Below are positions 49,896 through 58,844 of a stretch of 64,000 bases of DNA, piece by piece (position 1 is the stretch's first letter; each line of letters opens with the position of its first letter). Made by a program: the position numbers and the translations under genes. The notes below the pieces were generated by a model. The model was given only the letters and a program-made list of their open reading frames with translations. It was not told the origin of the DNA and did no database searches. This DNA comes from Ulvibacterium sp965228935 (GTDB taxonomy: Bacteria > Bacteroidota > Bacteroidia > Flavobacteriales > Flavobacteriaceae): positions 5,084,001-5,148,000 of the forward strand of contig NZ_OZ245846.1 of assembly GCF_965228935.1 (NCBI RefSeq), written 5' to 3'.

Positions 49896-51191
49896 ATGAA
49901 ATTATCTAGAAGAAAATTTATAACAAATACTTCGTTGTTAGGTGGAGCGGCACTGATGCCCATTACTTCGTGTGCACAACGGGATACCACTAAAGCAGGT
50001 TTAACGGATTATTCGAAGCTGGATGAAATTTTAGGTCAGCCTGTATTCAAGAGGGAACTGTTCCCGGAACCCGTTATTATAGCATCGGTCGAAGTTTTGG
50101 TCAAGGATTCCAATTGTATGTATAGGGTACGTTCCAAAGATGGTGATGAAGGTATCTCGGCCGGACATCCTTTTATTGCCTGTAGCTCCTATCCCATGGT
50201 TCCCAGGAATTTGGCGCCACACTTTGAAGGAAAGGATGCCAGAGATCTGGATCAACTTATTTTCAATGCAGTGGAAGGGAATGTGAAAAGACAGGGAATC
50301 CCCCTTAATGTTCATGTGGCCGGTATTGAGTTCGCCATTTTGGATCTTATGGGCAACAAGGCCAACAAACCGGCAGGACAACTAATAGGTGACCTTTTAA
50401 GAACGGAGGTACCCATATATCTGGGACATCATTATTCCAATCTAAGAAAACTGGAACCCGAGAAATCCCTTGCCCTTATGCAAAAAGATGCCGAGGATAC
50501 CTCGGCTAAAGCGATAAAGCTTAGGGCCGGACTAGGTGATAATTTGGCCTCCGATAAGGATAATGCCCCAGGTAGGACGGAGAAACTTATTCGAATGGCC
50601 CGTGAAAAATTTGGGGATGATATGGTGCTAATGATTGATGGGAATGGCTCCTATTCGGTAAAGGAGGCCATCAGGATTGGAAAAATACTGGAAGAATACA
50701 ACTATGATTTTTATGAGGAGCCCATACCCTGGGATTGGTACGAGGAGCAAAAGATAGTTGAAAGGGCCTTGAATATTAAAATGGCCGGTGGAGAGGAGGA
50801 GTTCGGGATACACGCCTTCCGCTACTTAATAGGAAACGAAGTTTTTCAGGTGTTGCAACCAGACTTGTTTTATTTTGGAGGAATGGTTCGTACCATGCGG
50901 GTAGCCCGTATGGTAGAATCAGCGGGTCTAGCGATCACTCCCCATATCTCAGGTAATGGTTTCGGATTTCTATATATGTTGCAAATGGTTTCGGTATGCC
51001 CGGCCGCCTACACCTATCATGAATTTAAATTGTTCGACACCAAGGACGCCAATGGAGATATCATTCCAATCGAAAGCAAGACAGGCCCATTTGTGAGTAA
51101 TAATGGAATCATCGAGGTACCAATAGGATCAGGTCTAGGCGTAAATGTTGACCCCGATTACCTTAAGACCCATACCGTATTTAAAGGGTAG
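49896..51191 (+). CDS. exported mandelate racemase/muconate lactonizing enzyme family protein
   Basis: 431 residues. The leader KLSRRKFITNTSLLGGAALM carries twin arginines and ends at a lipobox-like PITSC, suggesting a Tat-exported lipoprotein. The enolase-superfamily barrel shows KAIKLRAG (catalytic lysine region near 203), then the metal ligands Asp in MIDGNGSY (near 248), Glu in YEEPIPW (near 275) and Glu in MAGGEEEFG (near 301). The catalytic histidine lies in TPHISGNGFGF (near 353). Acid-sugar dehydratase or racemase activity is plausible. Export of an enolase-superfamily enzyme is unusual outside this phylum. Confidence 0.86.
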   Translation: MKLSRRKFITNTSLLGGAALMPITSCAQRDTTKAGLTDYSKLDEILGQPVFKRELFPEPVIIASVEVLVKDSNCMYRVRSKDGDEGISAGHPFIACSSYPMVPRNLAPHFEGKDARDLDQLIFNAVEGNVKRQGIPLNVHVAGIEFAILDLMGNKANKPAGQLIGDLLRTEVPIYLGHHYSNLRKLEPEKSLALMQKDAEDTSAKAIKLRAGLGDNLASDKDNAPGRTEKLIRMAREKFGDDMVLMIDGNGSYSVKEAIRIGKILEEYNYDFYEEPIPWDWYEEQKIVERALNIKMAGGEEEFGIHAFRYLIGNEVFQVLQPDLFYFGGMVRTMRVARMVESAGLAITPHISGNGFGFLYMLQMVSVCPAAYTYHEFKLFDTKDANGDIIPIESKTGPFVSNNGIIEVPIGSGLGVNVDPDYLKTHTVFKG

Positions 51192-51499
51192 GCCTTTGGC
51201 GACTTGACATTGTACTTGCAGTAGGATTTTATAATTGGGTGTTTATCCTTAAACTCAATTTTACGCATGTTTGTTCATATCAAAGGCCGTAATCGGGGTT
51301 ATGCTTTCGGTAACGTGACGGTGCAGAGGTGGCACAATTTTCTGGTGACCCCTTGTAATTTGGCCTAAAATTTAAATGTTGGAAAACGTAGTTGAAGGGG
51401 AAAAATACGTTTTCGCCGTCCGTGCCTGCGGCTCTTGGGTTTGGCATACCTCGTTCACCGCTGTATTTGAATCAATTTTTATTGTATTGCCCCGAGGAG
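51192..51499. other. intergenic region, mostly featureless
   Basis: Between the enolase-superfamily gene and a possible tiny ORF. A 14-base stretch at 51289-51302 (GTAATCGGGGTTAT) equals the leader of small-protein paralog 1 (minus strand 31910-31923). No coding frame follows it. Confidence 0.4.
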
Positions 51500-51625
51500 T
51501 TAGAGCATTATTGACCGGCTACTTTCTTTAATCCTAGTGATACACTTTATGAAAATTCTCAGAAATAGTGTCATTAGAAGGAGAAAGAATATGATTACTG
51601 TTAGGATTAGGTTGATGATTTCCAT
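51500..51625 (-). CDS. possible 41-residue single-pass membrane protein
   Basis: MEIINLILTVIIFFLLLMTL gives one long helix, followed by RIFIKCITRIKESSRSIML. ATG at 51625 and TAA at 51500-51502. Hydrophobic core plus basic flank argue for a real small membrane protein. AT richness of the region makes chance hydrophobic frames likely, so support is weak. Confidence 0.35.
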   Translation of the reverse strand: MEIINLILTVIIFFLLLMTLFLRIFIKCITRIKESSRSIML

Positions 51626-52068
51626 AGAAAAGATTTCAGATAAAATATATAAAGGGGGGATTTGAAAAATAGTGATTAAATCAAAAAATGCAAAACCTGT
51701 ATAGTTTATAAAATAATCAAATATGGAATTTTAGTATGCGGTAGGGCTACTGGTGGTTGCGCAATTCTGCTTATAGATTTATTACAAGATACATATACTT
51801 CAAATGTATGATTTGTATTTATTTGGGCAAGGCGGCATATGAAGCTTATAAAAAAGGTCTTAGAGAGATAATTTCTAAATACAGAAAAGGTTGGAATTAA
51901 ATCACTTGCAGGAAGCATTCTTGCCGGTAGTATTTCAGTCCAATTTTTTTCAAATATTTAAATCATTTTTTCTACACGCCGTTACTTGCGTTCTGTGAAC
52001 TTCGTATTCGTTTTACTCACTTATTGAGAAAGACTTATTAATAAATCTACCGAGTAGAAGAAGAAAAA
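51626..52068. other. AT-rich intergenic region
   Basis: Very AT-rich, without convincing genes. A short plus-strand frame near 51800-51900 ending KKGLREIISKYRKGWN has codon-like character but no start of its own and may be a gene remnant. Confidence 0.4.
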
Positions 52069-53739
52069 TTAGCGAAAGAAGCTATCATCTTCTATTACCC
52101 ACTGATTACCCCTTCTATTTATAAACTTGGCTTGCAAATTTGGAGTAATATGTAAGATATTTTCATTAGTTTTTATCACTTTATCAAGGTAATCCGAGTA
52201 GTTTGGAATTCCTTCGTAACTGTGAAGCAGGACTCTTTCTACTAGGAGTTTATTCGAGTCATGTAACTTACCAAATTCCCAAGCTTTAATTTCCTCCGGT
52301 AATTCCGGCAAAACAATCTTACTGGTGCTTTGGCTGTCAAAAATAATACGCCAGTTGTAGAGGGTTCTATCCCCATCCACTATATCCACATCGTTTAAAT
52401 TGTTTAGAAAAACTGTTCCTGTGATATGTCCATTACCATTTTTTACAAGGTCAATTTCCTTTCCACTATGGACATAATCAAAAGACCAGGTTGGAATGTC
52501 GTAAACGTCGTTTAAAGGAGCTCCAACTCTTTTGGTATAATAATCTTCCCAATGAAAAACATGACTGTACTTCTCAAAAGTATTGTTGAAAAAATATCGT
52601 ATAGAATTGGAATCTGGAAAATCTTTGCTTATTGTGTGGTTATGTTGCCAAATATAATGAAAAATACCATCAGTAAAGTCTTGTTCATTCTTGTAACCTA
52701 GAATTGTCAAATAGCCGTACCTATCATCTCCCGCACCATCATTGTAGGAGCCATCAAGGGTTCTTAGCTCAATACCTTCTCTTATTAAATCATTGGCATC
52801 CAATGTAAAATCAGATGATAAATCTTCCTTTTTCAACCAAATATATGCGAAGTCATTTTGAGATAGATTGTGAATAGGAACGTAATAATCCGTGATATCT
52901 CGATTACTATTACTCATCTCAATCTCATCTATGACGAAGGCATTTGAATTTGAATAATACTCCACACCGTAGCCATAACTTGGTAAAATAGTGCCGAAAT
53001 TGAATAAATCACTTTCAGAAAATCCATTAGCATTGTATTCATTTCTAACCGTATTACCATATCTCGTCGGGATTTTTGGTATTAAAATCCTTAAATTGTT
53101 CCTTGTCAAATCTTTAATGGTGAATAAATCTGTTTGGTTGAACGAATCAGATACAATTTTTGCCGCATAGGTGAGCATATAGGGCGTGTCAGAGGAAATT
53201 TCCATTGACGTTGTCAATTTGAAATTTTGTGATTCAGGATTGACTTTCTTGGTAGCTAGTAATTTTCCGTCAATGCTGGAGGCAAAAAAAAAGAATTCTG
53301 ATCTAGAGGGCAAAAAAAAGCCCTCAGGTAAATCTAATTCCAAAAGTGTCCTATGTATACTCACGGGGTACTCATGTTGAGTTATATTGTTGTTTGAATC
53401 CGTAATTTTTAAAGTTAAAACAGTATCTCCTGCAGGAAAATCTTCAGGGTCTAAATTTATCTCAAATTCTTTGGATCCTTCTTCAGTATCTACAATTTCA
53501 TCACCAATAAATACCTCAATTTTTGAAACTCCCAAGTCATTATTATTTATTGTAACCATAAAATTCACACTCTCATAAATTATAGGATTTTCTATTATTG
53601 AAGAAACGTTAATATCTTCATTATCTAGGACTTCATGCATTATATCTTTTTGCTTTTCTGCTGTAGGTTCCGACTTTTCACAACCTATTGTCAAAAGAAA
53701 CACTGTTGTGATTATTGAAACTTTTGCTATTTTCTCCAT
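52069..53739 (-). CDS. orphan lipoprotein with an Ig-like N-terminal domain, function unknown
   Basis: 556 residues. Lipoprotein signal KIAKVSIITTVFLLTIGC (Cys about 20). A bacterial Ig-like domain covers about 50-130 (VNFMVTINNNDLGVSKIEVF, DTVLTLKITDSNNN). The rest is rich in Asn, Asp, Tyr and Phe, without a motif I recognise. The gene is noticeably AT-richer than its neighbours and lies in AT-rich DNA, consistent with recent transfer. The ATG at 53739 is chosen because the signal starts there; 12 extra codons upstream are basic and not signal-like. It has its own promoter at 53795-53823. Confidence 0.8.
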   Translation of the reverse strand: MEKIAKVSIITTVFLLTIGCEKSEPTAEKQKDIMHEVLDNEDINVSSIIENPIIYESVNFMVTINNNDLGVSKIEVFIGDEIVDTEEGSKEFEINLDPEDFPAGDTVLTLKITDSNNNITQHEYPVSIHRTLLELDLPEGFFLPSRSEFFFFASSIDGKLLATKKVNPESQNFKLTTSMEISSDTPYMLTYAAKIVSDSFNQTDLFTIKDLTRNNLRILIPKIPTRYGNTVRNEYNANGFSESDLFNFGTILPSYGYGVEYYSNSNAFVIDEIEMSNSNRDITDYYVPIHNLSQNDFAYIWLKKEDLSSDFTLDANDLIREGIELRTLDGSYNDGAGDDRYGYLTILGYKNEQDFTDGIFHYIWQHNHTISKDFPDSNSIRYFFNNTFEKYSHVFHWEDYYTKRVGAPLNDVYDIPTWSFDYVHSGKEIDLVKNGNGHITGTVFLNNLNDVDIVDGDRTLYNWRIIFDSQSTSKIVLPELPEEIKAWEFGKLHDSNKLLVERVLLHSYEGIPNYSDYLDKVIKTNENILHITPNLQAKFINRRGNQWVIEDDSFFR

Positions 53740-53794
53740 ATCGGGGGTTTTTGGAATATGTTTTTTGCGACCCAATCATTTGGCTCGTTTACAA

Positions 53795-53823
53795 CAAAAT
53801 TAGTTCAAAAATGAATCCCACAA
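53795..53823 (-). promoter_or_regulatory. sigma-ABfm type promoter of the orphan lipoprotein gene
   Basis: On the minus strand, TTG (53823-53821), 18 bases, then TAATTTTG (53802-53795), an exact TAnnTTTG, 56 bases before the ATG. Confidence 0.65.
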
Positions 53824-54397
53824 AACAGACTTACCACAAACGACTGTAAATTCTAGATGAACAGCGGTCTCCTGTTGATAGGGATATAATCCAATATAAA
53901 TGTATTGATAAACCTAGGCGGTAATTGTGTTAGACTATTTTGAAAAGATCCAAAACTGAGTCAATTGTACCAATGCATTTTTGCATTAAAAGAATTGAAA
54001 AAGGATTCTTTAGGCAATACTCAACAAAAAAAAGGACTGCTGGCCGACAATCCTAAAAGCCAAGTAGTTCAACTACATAAGGGGGCAATGAAAATAAAAT
54101 CATAGGTTAATTGCGATACCTTACATTGGGAACTTCCTTATCTTCAAATACCGAAATCTTAACATATTTTAACCAAAGTTCCCGTAAGGAGGTACTAACT
54201 TCGGCAACAAACCCTGAAAAAGAAAAATACATGAAACGAACATGAATTTTTTTAATCAAAAACTACACACAGTGGAACGATTAAAACAAATTCATGAGAG
54301 AACGAGTGCAACGAGTGCCTGCCTGCCGCAGGCAGGGTTGCATGGGTTCTTAAATTTTTAGATATCTTATTTACAGACAGTTAAAAATTTTAAACAC
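53824..54397. other. AT-rich intergenic region with two small palindromes
   Basis: No gene recognised. AATGCA / TGCATT (53972-53987, loop TTTT) and CCTGCCTGC / GCAGGCAGG (54318-54336, one-base centre) are the only clear structures. The latter is a GC-rich island in AT-rich DNA and looks like a dispersed repeat. Confidence 0.45.
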
Positions 54398-55096
54398 ATG
54401 AAAGTTTTAAAAATAGCCCTTTGGGCGCTATCCCTTTTGGTTTTGGGCAGCTGCCAATCCAAGGCCAATGAAAACAAAAAAGTGGCCATTGACACGATGT
54501 CCCAAGAGGAAAACAAGGAAATGGCCCAAATGTCCTCCCAAGATTTAAGTGCCTATGAAACCGCCTATTTTGCCAGTGGTTGTTTTTGGTGCGTGGAAGC
54601 CATTTTTGAGAGTGTGAAAGGGGTAAAGGAAGTGGTTTCCGGATATTCCGGCGGGAGTGAGGAAAATCCATCCTATGAGCAGGTGGCCCGAGGACTCACC
54701 AGTCATGCCGAGGCCGTGGAAGTCTACTACGACCCAAAAGTGATATCCTTTGTAGAATTGGTACAGGTCTTCTTCGGATCCCACGATCCTACCACCTTAA
54801 ATCGGCAAGGACCAGATCGGGGAACACAATACCGCTCCGTGGCCTTTTATAAGAATGTGCAGGAAAAGAAAATCATAGACAGCTATATTGCGGCATTAAA
54901 GGAACAAAACGTCTATGAGGGCGCCCCCATAACCACGGAGGTCACGGAATTTACCAAGTTTTGGAAGGCCGAGGAATACCATCAGGATTACGAACGCAAA
55001 CATCCCAACAATTCCTATATCACCAACGTCTCCATTCCAAGGCTCAATCGGTTTAAAAAGAATTTCGGAGATTATCTAAAGGAAGATCTGCATTAA
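54398..55096 (+). CDS. msrA: peptide-methionine (S)-S-oxide reductase MsrA, lipoprotein
   Basis: 232 residues. Lipobox VLGSC (Cys19), a charged linker to about 50, then the MsrA domain with the catalytic GCFWC at 61-65 (Cys62). EAIFESVKGVKEVVSGYSGG and SHAEAVEVYYDP follow, then FFGSHDPTTLNRQGPDRGTQYRS. Near the end, EEYHQDYERKHP is also conserved. Repairs oxidised methionine in envelope proteins; lipid anchoring puts it outside the cytoplasm. Single gene with its own terminator. Confidence 0.95.
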   Translation: MKVLKIALWALSLLVLGSCQSKANENKKVAIDTMSQEENKEMAQMSSQDLSAYETAYFASGCFWCVEAIFESVKGVKEVVSGYSGGSEENPSYEQVARGLTSHAEAVEVYYDPKVISFVELVQVFFGSHDPTTLNRQGPDRGTQYRSVAFYKNVQEKKIIDSYIAALKEQNVYEGAPITTEVTEFTKFWKAEEYHQDYERKHPNNSYITNVSIPRLNRFKKNFGDYLKEDLH

Positions 55097-55117
55097 TCTT
55101 TTTTTGGTATCAAGAAC

Positions 55118-55145
55118 AAAGCGACCTTAATTCGGTCGCTTTTTT
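55118..55145 (+). terminator. rho-independent terminator of msrA
   Basis: 9-bp stem AAAGCGACC / GGTCGCTTT with a 7-base loop and a T tract, 21 bases after the stop. Confidence 0.88.
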
Positions 55146-55201
55146 ATTTGTAAATTTATCGGATAGTCATAGCTTAGTGGATTTTGAATTCTGTTGTACC
55201 T

Positions 55202-55226
55202 AAATTTACGCAAACGTTGTAAATTT
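55202..55226. promoter_or_regulatory. inverted repeat, candidate operator of the second sugar cluster
   Basis: Arms AAATTTAC (55202-55209) and GTAAATTT (55219-55226) around nine bases containing AACGTT, as in LacI-family sites. It lies 102 bases before the ATG of the first cluster gene. Confidence 0.45.
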
Positions 55227-55327
55227 CCCCTATCGGTTTTTATCCGTTCGATGTGGAATGGGCACTGCTCAAAACGCAGTACAGGACGGTATAAATCCGG
55301 GACTAGGGCGCAAAGAGGAAAATCAAC

Positions 55328-56176
55328 ATGAAAAACAGAAGAAGTTTTATAAAAAAGGTATCCGCTGGAATTGTGGGCGTAACCGCCGTGACCCTCCCGG
55401 AAATAGCCAAGGCCTCCACTTTATCAAGTATCCCGAGACCGGTAAATTCTGACCTAAAACTTGGGGTAGCCTCCTATACGCTTCGTGAATTTTCCATGGA
55501 AGAGGCTCTGGATATGACCTTGCGATGCGGGGTGGATCGGATTACCTTTAAGAGTATGCACCTTCCCCTGGATTCCGACAAAGAAACTATTGAAAAGGCG
55601 GTGGCCCTATGCAAACAGAAGGGCATTGAACTGTATGGAGCCGGGGTCATTTATATGAAGACCAAGGACGAAGTGGACCAGGCCTTTACCTATGCCAAGA
55701 TCGCCGGCCTAAAAATGATCATCGGGGTACCCAATCATGAATTGTTGGACTATGTGGAGAAAAAAGTAAAGGAGACCGATATTAAACTGGCCATTCACAA
55801 CCATGGACCAGGGGATAAACTGTATTCCAGTCCGGAAGATGCCTATGTAAAGGTTCAGAACCGGGACCCCCGTATGGGACTATGTATCGATATTGGCCAC
55901 GCCCATCGTATCGGTCGTGATCCCGCAGCGGACGTTACCGCTTTTTCGGATCGGGTCTTTGATATCCATCTAAAGGATGTCACGGCGGCCAAAGCCGAAG
56001 GAGAGACCTGTATCATTGGTAGGGGTACCATCGATTTTCCTACCTTTTTAAAAACGGTACAAAAATTGGGATACCAAGGTACCTTGGCCTTGGAATACGA
56101 GGCGGAAGCGAAGGATCCACTTCCGGGAATGGCCGAATCCATGGGCTACGTCAAAGGCATTTTATCAACCCTATAA
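55328..56176 (+). CDS. Tat-exported sugar phosphate isomerase/epimerase-like protein
   Basis: 282 residues. Leader KNRRSFIKKVSAGIVGVTAV with twin arginines, then a TIM barrel opening DLKLGVASYTLREF. Metal and catalytic segments include IELYGAGVIYMKTKDEVD, KLAIHNHGPGD (near 155), LCIDIGHAHRIGRD (near 184), FDIHLKDVTAAKAEG (near 213) and LALEYEAEAKDP (near 260). First gene of a four-gene plus-strand cluster; 11 bases to the next gene. Possible role: isomerising or eliminating from a 3-keto-sugar outside the cytoplasm. Function by family only. Confidence 0.9.
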   Translation: MKNRRSFIKKVSAGIVGVTAVTLPEIAKASTLSSIPRPVNSDLKLGVASYTLREFSMEEALDMTLRCGVDRITFKSMHLPLDSDKETIEKAVALCKQKGIELYGAGVIYMKTKDEVDQAFTYAKIAGLKMIIGVPNHELLDYVEKKVKETDIKLAIHNHGPGDKLYSSPEDAYVKVQNRDPRMGLCIDIGHAHRIGRDPAADVTAFSDRVFDIHLKDVTAAKAEGETCIIGRGTIDFPTFLKTVQKLGYQGTLALEYEAEAKDPLPGMAESMGYVKGILSTL

Positions 56177-56187
56177 CCTAAACCAAA

Positions 56188-57519
56188 ATGAATACGAACA
56201 GAAGGGAGTTTATTAAAAAAACAACGGCGGGTACCGCTGCAATTACCTTGGGCGGATTGGCCATGCCAAATCTGGGCAACGCCCGTATCCTTGGGGCGAA
56301 CGATCATATCAATTGTGCCGTTATCGGGGTACGGAGCCGGGCCAAGGCCCATGTAAAGGCCATCCATGCGGATAATAATGCCCTAATTCTATACAATTGC
56401 GATGTAGATGATGGAATTATAGAGGAACACAATGCCTGGTGCCAGGAGAACATTGGTTACGTACCCAAAGTAGAAAAGGATTTCCGAAAGATTTTGGAGG
56501 ACAAGGACGTGGATGCCGTCTTTATCGCCACCCCGGAGCATTGGCATGCGCCCATGGCGATTATGGCGCTCCAGGCCGGAAAGCACGTATATGTAGAAAA
56601 ACCCTGTAGCCACAACGCACACGAAAATCAACTTTTGGTACAGGCCCAGAAAAAGTATGGCAAGAAGGTTCAAATGGGCAATCAGCAACGTTCGGCACGG
56701 ACCTCTATTATGGCCATTGAGGATATCCGAAACGGTATTATCGGCGATGTCTTCAAAGGTGAGGCCTACTACTCCAACAATCGAGGTTCCATAGGCAAGG
56801 GAAACAAAATACCCGTACCCAAATCCTTGGATTGGGAACTTTGGCAAGGACCTGCCCCTCGGGAAAGCTATCGGGACAATATACATCCCTATAATTGGCA
56901 CTGGTTCCGTACCTGGGGTACCGGTGAGGTACACAATAACGGAACCCATGAAATCGATATATGTCGATGGGCCCTAGGTGTGGACCTACCGGAGACCGTT
57001 ACTTCGTTCGGAGGAAAATATACCTATAACGATGACTGGGAATTTGTGGACAACCAACAGGTAACCTACGCTTTTGCCGGAAATAAATTCATCACCTGGA
57101 CGGGGCATAGTCGAGGCGTATTAAAACCGACCCGGCCCGGAAGAGGCATCACTATTTACGGAAGCAAGGGATCCATTCAACTGGATCGCAACTTCTATAA
57201 ATTGTTCGATCTTCAAGGGAACCCCATAAAGGCGGAGTACGAGAAATCAGCCAGTGCCACGACCAATACCCAAGGTATAGGCGGATTGGATGTAGACCAC
57301 GTGGGCAACTTTTTTGCGGCCATTCGGAAAGATCAATCCCTTAACGCGGACATCAACGATGCCAGCTTCTCCACTATGCTGTGCCATTTGGGCAACATGG
57401 CCCAGGATGCCGGGGAAATGCTGAAGATCGATACAACAACTGGAAAGGTATTGAACAGCGAAAAAGCCATGAAAAATTGGAAAAGGGAATACGAAAACGG
57501 TTGGGAGCCGAAAATCTAA
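56188..57519 (+). CDS. Tat-exported Gfo/Idh/MocA oxidoreductase
   Basis: 443 residues. Leader NTNRREFIKKTTAGTAAITL with twin arginines. Rossmann segment INCAVIGVRSRAKAHV near 37, family motif YVEKPCSHNAHEN near 136, and the C-terminal-domain motif GTGEVHNNGTHEIDICRWAL near 246 with the conserved histidine. The WHWFRTWGTGE stretch is typical of the large exported subgroup of Bacteroidota and Planctomycetota. Eleven bases after the isomerase and 42 before the next oxidoreductase, so one transcript is likely. Confidence 0.9.
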   Translation: MNTNRREFIKKTTAGTAAITLGGLAMPNLGNARILGANDHINCAVIGVRSRAKAHVKAIHADNNALILYNCDVDDGIIEEHNAWCQENIGYVPKVEKDFRKILEDKDVDAVFIATPEHWHAPMAIMALQAGKHVYVEKPCSHNAHENQLLVQAQKKYGKKVQMGNQQRSARTSIMAIEDIRNGIIGDVFKGEAYYSNNRGSIGKGNKIPVPKSLDWELWQGPAPRESYRDNIHPYNWHWFRTWGTGEVHNNGTHEIDICRWALGVDLPETVTSFGGKYTYNDDWEFVDNQQVTYAFAGNKFITWTGHSRGVLKPTRPGRGITIYGSKGSIQLDRNFYKLFDLQGNPIKAEYEKSASATTNTQGIGGLDVDHVGNFFAAIRKDQSLNADINDASFSTMLCHLGNMAQDAGEMLKIDTTTGKVLNSEKAMKNWKREYENGWEPKI

Positions 57520-57561
57520 TCCCAAAAACATAAAAAAGTAGTAAAGAAACGACAGATTGAA

Positions 57562-58752
57562 ATGAAGCGAAGGGAATTTGTGGTAAAAAGCGGCCTGGCC
57601 TCCGCTGCGGTGGCGACATCCGCAACAGCAATGGGGCAGATCATACAAAAGGAAAGTGCCAATGAAACCTTGAATATCGGTGTAATAGGCACTGGGGATC
57701 GTGGCAGTGGATTGATTCCATTGATCAATCAGATTCCCAACTTCAATGTCGTTGCCTGCTGTGATGTCCTTCCTTTCCGATTGGAAAAGGGGCTTGCAAA
57801 AGTAGAAGGCAAGGCACAGGGCTACAAGGACTATCGCAAGCTTTTGGAACAGCCCGACTTGGATGCCGTACTGGTCGCCACCCCCTTTAACACACATTCC
57901 AAAATTGCTTTGGATGCCCTGGATGCCGGACTGCACGTATACTGTGAAAAGACCCTGGCCAAGGGTTTTGATGGTATACAGAATCTGGTCAATAAGGTCA
58001 AGGCCTCGGACAAAATCTTTCAGACCGGGCACCAATACCATAGTTCGCGGCTATACACCTATGTGGTGGACATGATCAAAAAAGGGGAAATCGGTAAAAT
58101 TGCCGCGATCGAATGCCAATGGAACCGGAACGGGGATTGGCGACGATCCGTACCCGATCCCAAATTGGAACGTTTGATCAACTGGCGTATGTATCGTGAG
58201 TTTTCAGGTGGATTGGTCGCTGAACTCTGCTCCCATCAAATCGACTTTTCCAATTGGGTCTTGGGGGAAACCCCGGAAAAAGTAATGGGTGTTGGCGGTA
58301 TTGATTATTGGAAGGACGGCAGGGAAACTTATGACAATATTCACCTGCTCTACAGCTACCCGAGCGGGGTAAGGGCAAAATTCACCTGTTTGACCAGTAA
58401 CGCCATGAACGACTACAAAATAAGGGTCATGGGCGATCAAGGCACCGTTATTATGGACTATGCGAGGGCCTGGTACTATCCGGAAGGCAAAAAGAACAAG
58501 GAAATGGGCGAAGTGGACGGCGTAGCCGGGGCCACCCTAAAGTGGGACGAAGGCAAAGGCTACCCTATTGAAGTAGATCATGAAGATCCCAGTAAACAGG
58601 CCTTGCTGGATTTTAGGGAAAGTGTTGCGAACAATACAGAACCCATATCCAATATCACTACAGGTGCCAATGCCGCGGTCTGTGTACAAATGGGATTGGA
58701 TGCCATGCATAACGAAAAAATCGTTCGTTGGAAATCCGATTTGGACCTCTAG
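57562..58752 (+). CDS. Tat-exported Gfo/Idh/MocA oxidoreductase
   Basis: 396 residues. Leader KRREFVVKSGLASAAVATSA with twin arginines. Rossmann segment LNIGVIGTGDRGSGLIP near 32, motif YCEKTLAKGFDG near 130 (Thr for the usual Pro), and GGLVAELCSHQIDFSNWVLG near 214 with the conserved histidine. Different enough from the preceding oxidoreductase to suggest a different step, such as oxidation and later reduction of the same sugar. Followed 92 bases later by the CBM9 lipoprotein gene. Confidence 0.9.
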   Translation: MKRREFVVKSGLASAAVATSATAMGQIIQKESANETLNIGVIGTGDRGSGLIPLINQIPNFNVVACCDVLPFRLEKGLAKVEGKAQGYKDYRKLLEQPDLDAVLVATPFNTHSKIALDALDAGLHVYCEKTLAKGFDGIQNLVNKVKASDKIFQTGHQYHSSRLYTYVVDMIKKGEIGKIAAIECQWNRNGDWRRSVPDPKLERLINWRMYREFSGGLVAELCSHQIDFSNWVLGETPEKVMGVGGIDYWKDGRETYDNIHLLYSYPSGVRAKFTCLTSNAMNDYKIRVMGDQGTVIMDYARAWYYPEGKKNKEMGEVDGVAGATLKWDEGKGYPIEVDHEDPSKQALLDFRESVANNTEPISNITTGANAAVCVQMGLDAMHNEKIVRWKSDLDL

Positions 58753-58844
58753 CATAGGAAATTAGACCTACTTTTTGACATTGCTTTTTCAAAAAGCGGC
58801 AAAAATTGCTATCTTTAGTAGAGTAACCCCAATACTTATCACTG

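Noticed and set aside
51706..51918. Minus-strand frame of 70 codons in the AT-rich interval
   Set aside because: No domain, no leader, and composition like the surrounding non-coding DNA.
54318..54336. CCTGCCTGC/GCAGGCAGG palindrome as an operator of msrA
   Set aside because: GC-rich, 62 bases from the msrA ATG in otherwise AT-rich DNA and similar to generic dispersed palindromes; no regulatory argument beyond position.
57247..58041. Long minus-strand reading frame of 264 codons
   Set aside because: Spans the junction of two well-supported oxidoreductase genes on the plus strand; no motifs.
58775..58817. TTGACA and TATCTTTA upstream of the CBM9 gene as a promoter
   Set aside because: The spacing between the two is 26-32 bases, too long for the sigma-ABfm pattern, and the -7 element ends in A.
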